Below are positions 1 to 12,483 of a stretch of DNA of 64,000 nt, in pieces. This DNA is from Pseudopithomyces maydicus (Eukaryota; Ascomycota; Dothideomycetes; Pleosporales; Didymosphaeriaceae): positions 806,001 to 870,000 of the forward strand of contig JANTUC010000014.1 of the NCBI GenBank assembly GCA_026873275.1, read 5' to 3'. The translations under genes and the position numbers were made by a program. Position 1 is the first letter of the stretch, and each line of letters opens with the position of its first letter. The notes beneath the pieces are model-generated. The model had not been told where the DNA came from. It ran no database searches and saw only the letters and a program-made list of their open reading frames with translations.

Positions 1-460
1 GGATTGGACGGAGCAGCAGTTGGAGGGTGTTCAGTTGCTGTGAGAGGGAAAGGTGGAGAAGTGCCTGGTGATTGGGAACGGTGAAAAATGGTGCTTCTGG
101 TAACTGGTGTTGCTTTATTTGTTGTACGACTTAGCCTGGTAGATATTATGTATTTGTGTTCGATAATGTCCTTACTCGGAACTATCATTGATGTGATATG
201 GTCAGATTTTGAAGCGCTGTGGCTGAAAAGAATGTACTGTACCATCATCTAGGTGCCTTGCACGGATTGGGAATGATAAACCCAATATTTGCTGTCCCGG
301 ATGAGTCAGCTACAACTCACAGTATATGCACATTCCGGCTATCAATCGTATATCTTCTTCACCATGTTGTAGTAAAATAATTTCCCACTAATGGTCGTTT
401 GTGAATCTATGAATCTTAAGTCGCAGCATAAATAAAGCCACAACTAACCATGAGCAAGCT
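1..460. other. intergenic left edge
   Basis: No open frame of convincing length, RNA gene or repeat is visible. It lies downstream of the NACHT-ankyrin gene, so it probably holds that gene's 3' untranslated region. Confidence 0.5.
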
Positions 461-3400
461 CTAGATTTCATGAAACGATAAACTTCGCTTTGAATTTTCT
501 GAAATCAGTTCGTCATCGGCATTTCGTTTGTTCTTGTTCCTGACTGGCAGATTTCTTGGGTCAAGATCATCTTGCTTCCCACCACCTGCTTTCTTGAGCA
601 TCTGCATGATGTCTTCGAGGATGCTCACACCAGCAGGGCACCATTCCGTAGTACGGTCCTTCAGCGCAAGACTCCACGCAGATTCGCCCTCGTGATCACA
701 GAGATTAGGGTCGGCGCCAAAGTCGAGGAGCTTCCGAACAGTAGCGTCATTTGCTTCTTCCACTGCGAAGTATAGTGGCGAACGCCCTTGAGCGTCTTGG
801 TCGTTGACATTGGCACCCCTATCGACAAGCAGTTGAATCAGTGAATCAAAATTGACCTTCTCGCCAGGGATATGATTCAGCCAACCGGAAACAAATGATA
901 GTGGTGACTGACCAGCTACTTTCAGCGATTGCCCAGATTGAAGACGGATTTTGATTTTAGATTTGTCGGGAACCCGAACCGACACATCGGCACCGGCAGC
1001 AATCAATGACATGGCTTGTGGTACGTTTCGAGTGTAAACCGCGTTGAGGAGGGGCGTAAAGCCTTTCTTCGCTGCAAGGTCGACGTTCGCATTGTGCTCG
1101 ACTAGAATAGAAATGCATTCCTCGTGGACCCCTACTGAGGCGAGGAGGAGAGGAGTTTGAAGGCTGCGGTCTGTAGCATCTACCTTAGCTCCACGCGACA
1201 ATAGTTTTCGAACAATTCCGGGCCGCCCTCTAACGGCCGCACAGTGCAACGCAGTTCGTCCACTATAATCAGCGCAATTGACATCGGCACCACGATCGAG
1301 TATGAGATCGACCGTAGATTCGTGACCTCCCCAGGCCGCATCCATTAATGCTGTAACACCTGAAAAGTCTTGTGATGATAGCTCCCACCAGCCTTCTTCG
1401 AGGAGCGCTTCCACGACATTGCGAAGTCCAAAATGAGCTGCGAGCTGTATACTTGTCATGCCCTGTCGAGCTGACAACTGAAAGCCTGCATCTTCCACGT
1501 GGTCTGGTCGCCTAAGAAAGTCCAAGACCCCGGGATGTGTAGTTTCGAGATTTGAGGCATGCTCACCCCAATACCTAAGGGCGTAGGAGTAGAAGGCTTT
1601 CCCATGCTCGGAAATGTTTTTGTCATGACTGCTATCCGTTCCGAGTAAAGCATGTAAATTTTTGACAGAGCTATTGTTGACTTTCGCATCGGGGCTTTCA
1701 GGACGACTAGATTTTTCTACGTGTATATCAAAAGACAAACACGTAGTGCATATAGCTGTTATTTGGCTCTCGGCGCCGGTAACCCATTTATGTAGATTTC
1801 GTTGGAAGAACTCTCGAGCCGTGTGGTGAACCAGCCTCACTACAGAACTGCCTTCATCAACAATGGCCAAGCCTATGCACGCGGATATGATATCTTCTGC
1901 ATCGGACATGTTAGTTGCGTCGAAAGCAGGCTCTCCAACCTCTACGGCTAGTGCCTCTTGCAGCTCTGTCATAGTCATTGGCCTCAGAGCAAAAGCAAGC
2001 CACATCAGAGCATCAAGCGCAAGCTCCCGTTGGCCTAGGGCTTGACCTCGAATTCGATCCATGGCGATGGTGTAGGCATGGTCATATGCACTTGATGCAA
2101 GACCTGTCTCTTCCTGCCTTACAGCTTTTGCTCCTAGTTTCTCAAGCGCCACGCGAACTGCTTTGGGTGATTTTGCGGCTTTGAGGGATTCAAAATACAA
2201 ATGAGCCAAGAGAAACCTATCTTTTTGGTCAGTTGACACGTTGCTAAAACCAGATTTGCTTCTATGATACGCACATGCCATCAGCTGATTCCACAATTGC
2301 ATCTCTAATCTGTTCTTGGAGAGTTGAATTCCTGGTCACAAAACTTGGCATATGGGACATTTGACTTTGAAGATACGTCTTCACATCTTCTACACTGGCA
2401 CGAATTTCCAGTCTTTGGAAAGTGTCGACTAGTTGTACGATACTGGGGACGAACCTTGACGTTACCAGGATTTGTACAACCCCACAGTTCTGTAGCGAGA
2501 AGACTGTCTCCATTAGCTGTTGCGTTACTAGACATTCATCTAGTGCATCGATTAGTATGAAAACTTGTGGCAATGCCTTGATCACTACATGTAGGGCATC
2601 TATGACATGTCGTAGTACGAACTTCGTCTGTCCGTCTTGGTGTTTTTCGTACAGGTCGATGACCCCCTTGGGTAAAGTCGGTTCTAGGTAAACTAATTGC
2701 TTCAAAATACTGGCCAGCAAATTTTCTAATGTTTGGTCCTGTTGATAGTTGTAATTGCAGTACAGTGTTGCCATCTTGGCACGTCCAGCGTCCACGTATT
2801 TGTCTCTCAGATCTTGTGCTATAATCGACATGATGAAAGTTTTACCCGCACCAGGAAGCCCAGGACAGAACAATGATTGCCCAGGGGTAGAGCACCAGGT
2901 TTCATAAGCCTCGGAGTGCAAGATATGGCTCCCGGTAGCCGGGTTTTTAATGTTCATAGTCAAATTTTGATGGACGGGCTCTTGAGAAGAAGGCAGCCAA
3001 TTTAGGATTGCTTTGCGCTGTGCGATGGTCTCTTTGACTTCATGTTGTTCGTGCAACCGACCAATGGCGATTGAAGTGGAGTTCTGTACTGATTGTATAC
3101 TCGAAATGCCCTTCTTGAGTTCTGAAAATTGACCAGAGGTGATTTTTGCTTTCTCGCGAATCGAAGATGCAACTTGGTCGAGCTGCTCGCTGATTCTTTG
3201 TGAACGAGCATGCAAGATGTGTAGCAGGCGTCCAGAGTCATTGTTCAGCGCCACTAAAAAGTAATTCATTTCCCGATCGATAGTGGCTATCACTTCCATG
3301 ATTTCGGTCTTCCTGAACGGCCATTTCAAACGTACTGCGATGTTGCTATTCTGTGACAACTCTTGCTGGACGGGCAACAAAGCTTCGGCAAGACGGTGCA

Positions 3401-3623
3401 GGGGGTTGTTGACCGTATCCAGCTTGCGCATAGTCTCCGTCCATGTAGATTTAGCATCCGAATCGTCAATGTCCTCGTTGAGGGAATGAAGAACATGAAT
3501 ACAACTCTCTAATTGTGCACAGAGGCGTTGGCGTTCGTCCTTGGCGCCGTGCGCTGTTCTTGCGTATGTAATGATTAATCCCGAGAGCTGCAGGACTGCT
3601 ATAATACTCGCTGTTGTTTCCAT
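461..3623 (-). CDS. NACHT-ankyrin STAND (NLR-like) protein
   Basis: Two overlapping frames join through a 58-bp intron at 2217-2274 (donor GTGCGT, acceptor ATAG). Splicing restores the family motif ADGMFLLA and gives 1034 residues. The chosen start is the ATG at 3623 (METTASIIAV), the usual beginning of the fungal STAND N-terminal domain; an in-frame ATG 14 codons upstream is less likely. Visible order: helical N-terminal domain (about 1-140), P-loop GLPGAGKT near 258, Walker B FILIDALDEC near 355, the NACHT tail, then about seven ankyrin repeats from about 700 to 1000. Such proteins are cytosolic signal-transducing NTPases; several family members act in heterokaryon incompatibility. The ligand here is unknown. 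The gene is divergent from the RBR ligase. Confidence 0.85.
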
Positions 3624-4132
3624 GGCTTCAGCCTGGCGGCATGGGGCAAGCAGAGAGAAGGCCAACCGGCTTCGGCAGGCTGCAGTGGGCTCATTTTGTA
3701 CGTGAGGTGCAATTGTAGGAACCAGCCACGCTGCACACAGCGAGGCGCAGCCTGATGCGCAGCCGAGAATGCATGAATGATGAGCAGACTGGCATCGACA
3801 AGGGTGTAGACGAACGGGAGGGTCTCTTCGCTAGGAATCTCGATGCTTACTTACATGGGACGTGTTCGGAGTAAGGTTCCTGGAGAAGGCGCTAGCACGT
3901 GACATACCGGAATGACGCGCGTCTGCCAGCAACATTCTCGGAAGGGTGAGGAGGCCTGCCGCTCAACGTCCTACAATGTCTATTACTCTCTACCCGGAGT
4001 GATTGCATTCCTTGGACTTGGTTGTCGCGTCACTTGCACCACCCAGCGTCTGCAGCCCCTAAAATCCTCGACCCGAATGCGCGCCCGATTGCCTCCCGCA
4101 ACCCGCCGCAAGGCTCGACTGTACCTCGCACC
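3624..4132. other. divergent intergenic region
   Basis: About 500 bp between the starts of the NACHT-ankyrin gene (-) and the RBR ligase (+), presumably holding both promoters. I see no clear TATA box or repeat. Confidence 0.5.
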
Positions 4133-6115
4133 ATGACGTCCGTCTTCTCGTCGCTCGTACGGCCGCCGAAACTCCTGAGTAAGAGTCCGAGCCTGAGCCA
4201 GGCATCTCTTGACGGCCCCGCCGCGTCTGCGATCCAGGTGCCCGACCCAGAGGCAAGCGACCATGACCTCCGCGATCTCAATGTCGCCCTCCAGGCGCTC
4301 ACCGATATCTTTCCGGACATACAGCCCGAAGTGTTCCGTGAAATGCTTTCCTCGCTGGGTGCCGAGAGCAGGGTGGCCGTCGTGACAGAGCAGCTGCTGC
4401 GCAACGGTGCAAAATGGGCACGCGGGCGATACAGGATGCCGGCGGAGCACGAGCAGCAGGCTGTCGCATACAAATACAAATACCGAAGTCCAGATCACAG
4501 CAAAGATACGCGTGGCATCCCACTGGCCAGGGAAGACAAGTTCCGTTCTAAGGGTTATAAGGAGGCTGCCAAGGAGGCACTGTATGGCGAGTTCAAAGGC
4601 TTAAGCCACTCGACAATCAGAGCCGTTCTGGCAGAATACAACTGGAGTTACACACAGGCCCGGCCGACACTCTTGTTGCTGTCGAGCCAGAGCTGGCGCT
4701 CCAGCATTACCAACTTCCTGATGCGTAGGAAGGCTCCCAGTGCGAATGACCACCCGCTAGTCATGTGGCTTGCTCAGGATGCGAAGACAGGCCGTGCGAG
4801 GAAGCCATTACTGGTCAAGACAAAAAGTTTGGAACTGGACCAGGAGCTATACGAAACGCTGATTCTGCCTGAACTGGAGAAGCAGCGAAAGGAACAAGAA
4901 CGCAAGGATTTCGAGCTTGCGCTGCAGTGGAACGAGACAGAGGCAGAAACTGCAGGCGAGATGTACGACTGCGAATGTTGCTTTATTCCAAACACCCTCC
5001 AGCAGATGTCGGCGTGCGACGTACACGGGCACTACATATGTTTCCGGTGCATACGGCACGCCATCAACGCTGCGCTGTTCGATCAGGGCTGGGCTCGCAA
5101 TATTGACACGCAGTTCTCCACACTCAAATGCATAGCTCCCATGACCGAAGGCATTGAAGACTGCAACGGCTGCATACCTCTGGCTTTAGTCAAACGCGCG
5201 CTACTCGAAGAGCCTGACGGCGAGGACGTTTATACCAAATTACAAGAACGATCCTCTGACGAAGCAATGCTCAAGTCTCAGCTTCCTCTTATACGATGCC
5301 CATTTTGCTCCTATGCGGAAGTTGACGACCTCGCTTTACCGTCTGCCAATCTGCTGGCCAGTCTCCGGTTCAGAAGGCAACCTCTGATCCTTGCTTCTTT
5401 TTCGTTATTTCAAGTTTTATGTTTCCAGGTCTTCCGTGTTTTAATCTTTTGCGTCGTTCTCTTTTTGGCCTTCATCATCCTTCTCAATAGCCTTTTGTCT
5501 GACCCTTTCCCTCTCTTCTCACCCGTTCAAAGAGCGCTCCGGCGGATTCACTTGAAGCGACGTGGGCTCCGCTTCAAATGTCTTTCGCCAGCCTGTGGTC
5601 GACTATCATGCGTCTCTTGCTCCGCTCCCTGGCATGATCCACATACCTGCTACTCTTCACAACTCACATCTCTCCGCTTGGCCCTTGAGCGCGCTACTAC
5701 CGATGCTATCAAGCGGACATGTCCCTCTTGTAGCATTTCTTTCGTCAAGTCTGAAGGCTGCAACAAGCTTGTCTGCACATGCGGCTACTCCATGTGCTAT
5801 GTCTGTCGCGAAGGCTTAGCTGGTGTAGGCTATCAGCACTTTTGTCAACACTTTAGAGCGGTTCCAGGGTCCAAGTGTACCGAATGCGACAAGTGCGATC
5901 TCTATCGTGTTGAGGATGAGGAGACTGTCGTGAATAGGGCGAAAGAAAGAGCTGAGAAGGAATGGTGGGAAAGGCAAGGGAACGGTTCCCAGGAAGGCTT
6001 GAAGGAGCGGGCTGGAAGGCAAAGAGTCGGCTCACAGAGTGGAAAGTGGCGATGGATCAGGTGGAGTGATATTACCGGGTCGATGGAGGAATTCATAGAA
6101 ACCGTTGTGGTATAA
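4133..6115 (+). CDS. RBR (RING-IBR-RING) E3 ubiquitin ligase, RNF216-like
   Basis: Single exon, 660 residues from the ATG at 4133 (MTSVFSSLVRPPK); the frame is open upstream but has no ATG there. The first RING begins near residue 280 (CECCF...CDVHGHYICFRC). The IBR begins near 388 (CPFCSYAEVDDLAL). RING2 begins near 529 (CPSCSISF), with GCNKLVC carrying the presumed catalytic cysteine near 543. RBR ligases pass ubiquitin through a thioester on that cysteine. A strongly hydrophobic stretch at about 416-453, between the first and second halves of the IBR, looks like one or two membrane segments, so the ligase may be membrane-anchored. The N-terminal half has a CUE/UBA-like ubiquitin-binding look (about 45-120), which is only a suggestion. 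The tail is charged. Substrates are unknown. Confidence 0.85.
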   Translation: MTSVFSSLVRPPKLLSKSPSLSQASLDGPAASAIQVPDPEASDHDLRDLNVALQALTDIFPDIQPEVFREMLSSLGAESRVAVVTEQLLRNGAKWARGRYRMPAEHEQQAVAYKYKYRSPDHSKDTRGIPLAREDKFRSKGYKEAAKEALYGEFKGLSHSTIRAVLAEYNWSYTQARPTLLLLSSQSWRSSITNFLMRRKAPSANDHPLVMWLAQDAKTGRARKPLLVKTKSLELDQELYETLILPELEKQRKEQERKDFELALQWNETEAETAGEMYDCECCFIPNTLQQMSACDVHGHYICFRCIRHAINAALFDQGWARNIDTQFSTLKCIAPMTEGIEDCNGCIPLALVKRALLEEPDGEDVYTKLQERSSDEAMLKSQLPLIRCPFCSYAEVDDLALPSANLLASLRFRRQPLILASFSLFQVLCFQVFRVLIFCVVLFLAFIILLNSLLSDPFPLFSPVQRALRRIHLKRRGLRFKCLSPACGRLSCVSCSAPWHDPHTCYSSQLTSLRLALERATTDAIKRTCPSCSISFVKSEGCNKLVCTCGYSMCYVCREGLAGVGYQHFCQHFRAVPGSKCTECDKCDLYRVEDEETVVNRAKERAEKEWWERQGNGSQEGLKERAGRQRVGSQSGKWRWIRWSDITGSMEEFIETVVV

Positions 6116-6548
6116 GCTGGTGAAGCAGCATGGTGGGAGGATGGCGTTCGGATCTCTTCATATACCCCGTCCCCTCTAAGTTGAGGATGACTTTATCAAT
6201 TACTCATTGTATTAATATAGTAATCCAGTAATGTACCATTATACACACCTGTTATCGTGAGGAGTTGCGATCTATCTAGATCAATGCGAAATACGAGGTA
6301 TTGCTCGAGGTTAAATAGGCAATCGCGCCCCGCACTCAGCCCCTTCCTCCTTCCCCCTCTCGGATTCGCAGCGTAACACCAACTCAATGGATGAACTCTT
6401 CAAGGATGCATACGAGCGTAGACGCAACAAGGAGTTTATTCTGACATCACGACTGACTAATTGTATGAATGATTTCCTCTCTTACGCTGCAGAGTCCCGG
6501 CGCCCGACCCAATGCACGTGACTGACAAGATCAAGTAACCTATTATAG
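6116..6548. other. intergenic, possible 5' exon of HET gene
   Basis: Between the RBR ligase and the HET-domain frame. An ATG at 6387 opens a 46-codon frame, and a good donor (GTATGA, 6463) plus TATAG acceptor (6548) exist. Splicing these two does not enter the HET reading frame, so no exon is assigned. Confidence 0.3.
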
Positions 6549-9389
6549 CTCTGCTGCTTGGGCAAGCAAACGAAGCATCTGGCCTCCCTTGTCCACGATC
6601 TCCGATGCCAAGCATGGAGGCAAGTTTGCAAATCGACTTGCTTCGGCTTCGCTATCAGGGAAGCAGTTACCTCCTGTTGAGCCAGTGCCTGAAAAAGTTC
6701 GCTTGCATCTGGAAGAACTCACCTCTCGATCGGAGCCATTGTACCACCCATTACATGATGGTAACACTGTCCGCATACTTGAGCTCCTCCCTGGACGCGA
6801 ACAGGCTCTCAAAGGCAAATTTCATTACGCCAACCTAGAGTACCTACATCAGCCTTACGAGGCACTCTCCTACGTATGGGGAGAGAAGACTGCAACATTC
6901 TTCGACGACCAAGATCACAAGTGGAAAACATATATCTTTACCATCGACTGCAATGGCTACGAGTGGGAAATTACCCCGAACTTGTACCGTGCGCTTCAGT
7001 TTCTGCGATTTGGCTCGAAGTCCCGATTCCTCTGGGTAGACGCGTTGTGTATCAATCAAGAGGATATACAGGAACGAGGACACCAGGTTACATTGATGAG
7101 CTCTCTTTACCGAAGTGCCATGAGGGTCTTGATATGGATAGCTCCCAAGCCCGATATTGGACCTTATGACGCCGAGAAGGATGAATGGCGTGGGCCTCCG
7201 CCGGAGGTCGAAGATGCACGGGCTCAATGTGCATTTGGGGCTATCTGCGATGTGGTGAATACGTGGAGGGGTGATAATTTGTCTTATCCCAAGGCAACAT
7301 ATACAGCGCAGACACAGGAGCACGGATGGACGACATACGAGAAATTTGATACGAGCGCGCCTGCTATCCAAGGTTCTCGATATTCCGCTAGGATAAAGAG
7401 ATATCTTCAAATGCAGCACCCCGTGTGGTCTCACACCGCCGAGCCTCTAGACGACGACCCAAAGACACCTCATCCCCCCGATAACGACATAGCCACAGCT
7501 GTAGAACACGCACCTTACTCCCAATTCTGGAGATCAATCGCCCAACTCTTCGATCTCCCCTGGTTCTGGCGAGTCTGGGTAATCCAAGAAGCAATGCTTG
7601 CGAAAGACGCCTTCGTCGTCTGGACGAACACCATGATCGAGTGGCGCTGGGTCGGCCTCGCCGCAGCCATACTTCGTACTAAATACCACGCCATCTGTGA
7701 GAACATGCGCATGACCGGAGTGTACAACGCTTATGTCATGTACCGACTTTCCTCAATCTGCGAACTCCCACCAATTCCAATGAATTTCGTTCAACTGCTT
7801 CGACTGACCCGCCAGTTTGAGGCTACAGATTCCCGAGATAGGGTGTATGGATTGCTCGGTATCAAGACGTTGGATAATGACCCTTCCACCAAAAAATTGT
7901 TTCTTGAGCCGGACTATGCGATAAGCCAAGCGCAGCTGTGGAAGAAGCTGGCGTGGAAATCGATAAAGCAGTCGGGGAATCTCAGCATATTGACGAGTGT
8001 CCAATATACGGCTTACCAGCTTGAAAGCGAAAATCCCAGCACGAAAAGCAGCTACTCAATAGAGCAATCAAGTTCAAAATCGGACAGTAGGCTGCCTTCT
8101 TGGGTACCGCATTGGGATGTAGCGTATCGGGTTACGCTTGCACCATGGGATACTGCAGATACATTTGCTGCCGCAAAGGAATTTCCGCTGAAATTGCTCA
8201 ATATCAGCGATGAAGAACCTGATTGCTTGCGACTCGAAGGGATCGTTTCAGGGGTTGTTGCGTATGAAGGCTCATTTATGTGGCATGATATTGACTACAA
8301 CTTGATGGTTTCTGGCGACCTTGGCTCCTTTTTCGCATCGGAATCCGGTCTCCGATTGCTTGCGCGAACGCTTACTGCTGGTCGGAATGCATATGGTAGT
8401 CTTAACAGTGGTACTGATGAATCAGTTGCGGATTTAGCTGCCCACATAATCACCATGCATGATAATTACGTCGCCAAAGCACTTGAGAGACATAAGGACC
8501 TTAGGCCAATACATAGGAGAAGAGAAAATGGGTCGGAGTTCCCGGTGTATAACCCCAAGGAAGACGAGAGCTGGGAGGAATATCAATCGTTAAGGTGAGT
8601 AGCAGCGCAACACTACACATAGTCCGTCTTACCTAGCCTTCTAGACCTTCCCTCGGCGCCTCGATTGATATGCCGAGTGACGCCACTGGACAACCCAAGA
8701 GCAAAAACTTCCAGCGCTTATTCAACCTCCACCCCGAGCTCGAGAGCACTCTCCGACAGTTAGCGCAAACCGGCCAACCCTCGCGCTTCCGTGAAACCGC
8801 AATCCCCCTCTGTGAGCGCCGCCGACTATTCCTAACTCTCAACGGATTCCTTGGTCTAGGTCCCGACACCGTGCGCGAAGGCGACGTAATTGCCGTCTTG
8901 TCAGGCGGCGAAGTACCCTTCATCTTGCGCCCGACAAACAATCGGGCATCAGCTGTTGATGGTATCGACAGGTATCTCCTCGTGGGGGAATGCTTTATCG
9001 AGGGCCTCATGAACGGCGAGGCCGTCCATACAGCTACCTCACATGCCTTACTCAGCGGGACTGTTCCTGTCGATGGCATCATACTGCAGATTCTGGCCCA
9101 TGGAAATGAACCTGAGTCAATACCTTCGTTTGCAACCATGTGCGAAATTGATAGGAGGGTTAAGAAGAAAGACCGTCTTGACAAGGGGCATATTTTCCGT
9201 GCGGATGCGCTGGAGGAGCATGTTGAGGTTAAACCTGAGAAAAAGGTGATTGAGATTGTGGATCGCGCGGAATGCGAGCGGTATGAATTGGTTGGGCGAC
9301 CGGTGGCAGAAGAGCAGTTTAGATGTATGTATGATGTGAGGTCGCTGTCAACTGGGAGGAATAGCGATTCAGAGGTGGAGAGGGAATGA
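6549..9389 (+). CDS. heterokaryon incompatibility (HET) domain protein
   Basis: Two exons joined by a 50-bp intron at 8595-8644 (AAG/GTGAGT to CTAG), phase-consistent. The HET domain shows its hallmark motifs: YEALSYVWGE near 6859, FLWVDALCINQED near 7027 and RSAMRVLIWIAP near 7111. The second exon carries the usual C-terminal module (GFLGLGPDTVREGDVIAVL, FILRP, YLLVGECFIEGLMNGE), which shows that the two frames are one gene of roughly 930 residues. HET-domain proteins trigger cell death or growth arrest after fusion of unlike hyphae; many copies have no known role. The start is unresolved: the frame is open from 6526 but has no ATG before the HET motifs. The given start is only a likely exon boundary. 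A short missing first exon or N-terminal decay are both possible. Confidence 0.8.
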
Positions 9390-12300
9390 GGTGGTGGCTG
9401 GAATACTCTCGACTATGTTCTTATTGTGAAAGAAAGATTCCATGAAAATGTGATTGAAGAAGAAAAAAAAACTCTCCTCTTGGCAGCAGAACTGAATTGC
9501 GGTACTAACCACCATTTCAAGTCACAAAATTGGCTAGCGAGATCCATCCCAAATTTCAGTTTCGATAAGGCTGTAAACCGAAGAGTCGATACATTCGATT
9601 ATCCCCATTACCACCACTTCGGGACGCACAAAATCGGTTAGCGCAATTTATCCCAAACTACAGATAAGGCAGCAAATAGAAGACAGTAGACATGCAATAT
9701 GAACATGCGACAGACCATTATAATAACATGCGCAAATCGACTCAAGGCCTTCGCTGAATAACTTTGTACAATTTGAATCTAACCAATACGTCCGTAATTG
9801 AACGAAGTACATACATACGAGATAGACATGCATGGTGTTCACGGACGGTTAGGCAAGCGATCCTCAAGGATCCGCTCTTATCTGCATGGAGTCCACCAAC
9901 GGACAGGGTCTACATACAAACGTATGGATCCTGCAGCACCACCGATGCTGTGAATCGAAGGTTCGGCACAGAATCTTGGAGCGGATTCTTGACCGATGTC
10001 TGGTGTCGTGTATCCTAGAAGTGGCGAGGCAAATCATGGATAAACGAGACCGGTACGTAGCACTGCCCAATATAGGAAATATGCTTGGGGTTAGGCCGAT
10101 AAGAATTGCAAGGGAGCGTTGCGTTGGTTAGGGGTTATCGTCGGTAATTGAGACGTGATGAGATCATGCGACATGAAGGATGTCGGGCGCACGGAATGGA
10201 GTCTATGCTGATTTCTACGCAAAGGGAAGGCGTCTTACGGCCGCAGCAGTGTGCTGTGCTAGATTAAGGCGTTTGTCTTAATTCTAAATGTGTATGTTGC
10301 TACGGAGATGATTGGACTAGGTTGTGTTGGACTGCCTGATAATATTGTCTCGAAGGTACCATGCGCCAGGCAAGCAAAAGAATTTACCATAGGCGGCCCC
10401 AATACTGCGTCATGTCGCATAAATGGTCAGCCACTGACCTGCAAAACGATTCATAACCCAAGCCAATCGAACTTTTTGCTGTGTAGGTATCATTTGTGCC
10501 ACATAAAGAGGCCTATCTGTCAGCATTCCCCGGACTTGTCGAACTCGGGCCCAAAGATGGGTTTCTTGTTACTGAAGATGACAAGATCGACTGCGTTGCT
10601 TGAAATACATGTTGAAATCGACCTATTTAAACAACTCGGCCTTCAGGAATTAGTTCCCGGTCACTATTGGTCCAACTGTATGAGAAACTGAGGCTTTGGT
10701 TAGAAAAAGTTACTATTGCTAACGAGGAGCAATGTTGATCGTCCAAAGCACGATGAACGAACGCTATCTGAACACATGAACACCTGAACATCCGACACAA
10801 TTGCAGTTCTACGGTATCTGAGAAGCCTTTCGGGGCGAGTGGCTGATTACTGACAGTTACACAAAACTCTTGGGCTCATCAGCACTCAGCTCGGTCCTGC
10901 CGCCACAAACTCATGATTTCATGGAAAGTTCCCAGGCCATGCGTCTGTATTGCTATGTTGCAATCACATGCCGTGTACAGCAAAGAGCAACAGCCAATAT
11001 TCCATTTATGGAACATGTCGGCGCTTCTCAGTTGTACAATGCTTCGGCGCCCAGCACAGTTCGCGTTCCATCCTGTAGGATTTACGAATACAACGTACAT
11101 ACTTACGTGTACAAAAGGATCTTTAGGCCTCTCTTACGCCTCTCTTACGCCCCAAAGGTCGCCGACTAGGAAAGTGAAGTTTTATCGAGGGTCATTGAAT
11201 TTAGATCATGCAGAAGCGGCGATGCTACCTTTTGAATGACTAGTGTCAAACTGCGAGAAGGGCTCGGTGCTGGTGTTTAAGACTACCTAGGCAAGTTCTA
11301 ACCGCACACCCTCGGTGCTCCTCGCCTCTTTGGCGCACCCCGGTCAAGTAGACCCGGAGGCATACAAAGGTGCATTACATGGCGCATGTGAAGGGCCCAC
11401 AGCATATGTGAGAGGGACGATCCAGACGTGGGGAGAGGAACCATGGTGTGGGTACGCAGGGCTAACACGGCCAGGTGGTGCCATTGGACCCTGACCAATC
11501 TCCACTTATCCCACCACACCTTCAAGCAAGCCTCCGCAAGACGTTTGCTATCAAGCCACTAGCTAGTTAACAAGCCCCCGCTACGGTGGTGGCGCGACTC
11601 TTGTGCTGCTTGTGGGAGATTAAGAAGCAGACCCAAGATAAGGGGCCGCTCCCAAATAGGAAGGTGGTTGTAATGTTGAAGCCCCCGACGTGTCAGTGCG
11701 TCACAGCAACAACATCCGCGCCTCTACCCCGCTTCGTCTGTGGCCTGCCGTAAATGGGATAAGATTGATCCTTCATTGCTTGCTGTGCCTCACGCGACGG
11801 GATTGGACAATGATAATATAGCGTTGGCTAAGCTTCGCTAGAGTGGAGCCTATTGGGACAGCGATAAGCTTAACAGGCCCGGCTCCCTCGGCGGGCTTCG
11901 GTTGTACTCCTGGTAATGTTGTATTCACCGTAGATTATCCATGTCCAGAGGAGCTAGACAGGGGGTCCGCCTCGTGTTATCACACGCCTGATGGCGATGC
12001 TCTTGCCCGATCGATTGTACACAGCTTCGTATTTGGCTGGCTATCGTGAACCTAGCCACTAAGTGGCCCCAAGGAACACCTTCAATACCATCTAGAACAC
12101 GGCTAGCGGCACCACTGAGAGCGGCGCGGTCGACACTGCGATTGACTTATCTGTGGCTCTAGGGTCGCGTGCCCCGGTATGTCGACTGGGCCAGTCCACC
12201 AATGATGTTAGGCAAGTTGATAGCCATGACGGACCTCACCACCTTCAAGGTAAAGCTTTTGATCAACCCCTTGTATACTGCTACCGAAGATCAGAAATGG

Positions 12301-12396
12301 AAGCTATTTCGAAATGCTAGGGTCTGCTCCTTCTTCTCTCACTCTCCGGCTTGTTACCGTCCGTGCGACCTCGTTTATATGAGTGGCGAGTGAAAC
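9390..12396. other. 3-kb gene-poor intergenic region
   Basis: No frame here looks like protein. Near the left end (9500-9700) a diverged direct duplication of about 100 bp is visible and listed separately. The right third leads into the transporter promoter. No transposon termini or tRNA were recognised. Confidence 0.5.
9500..9700. repeat. diverged tandem duplication, about 103-bp period
   Basis: Two adjacent segments share the same order of words: an ACCA(T/C)TTC block, CACAAAAT(T/C)GG(C/T)TAGCG, ATCCC/TATCCCAAA, CAG and ATAAGGC. The spacing is about 103 bp. The copies differ at many sites, so the duplication is old. Confidence 0.55.
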
Positions 12397-12403
12397 TATA
12401 TAA
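12397..12403 (+). promoter_or_regulatory. TATA box of the OPT gene
   Basis: TATATAA lies 81 bp upstream of the transporter ATG at 12484, a normal distance for a fungal core promoter. Confidence 0.55.
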
Positions 12404-12483
12404 GAGCTAAGGTGTCCCACGCCGTCCGGCTCTCGTATCTCCTTGTCGATTGACCTGCAATTCCCTTGCGCAACCTTGCCAAG

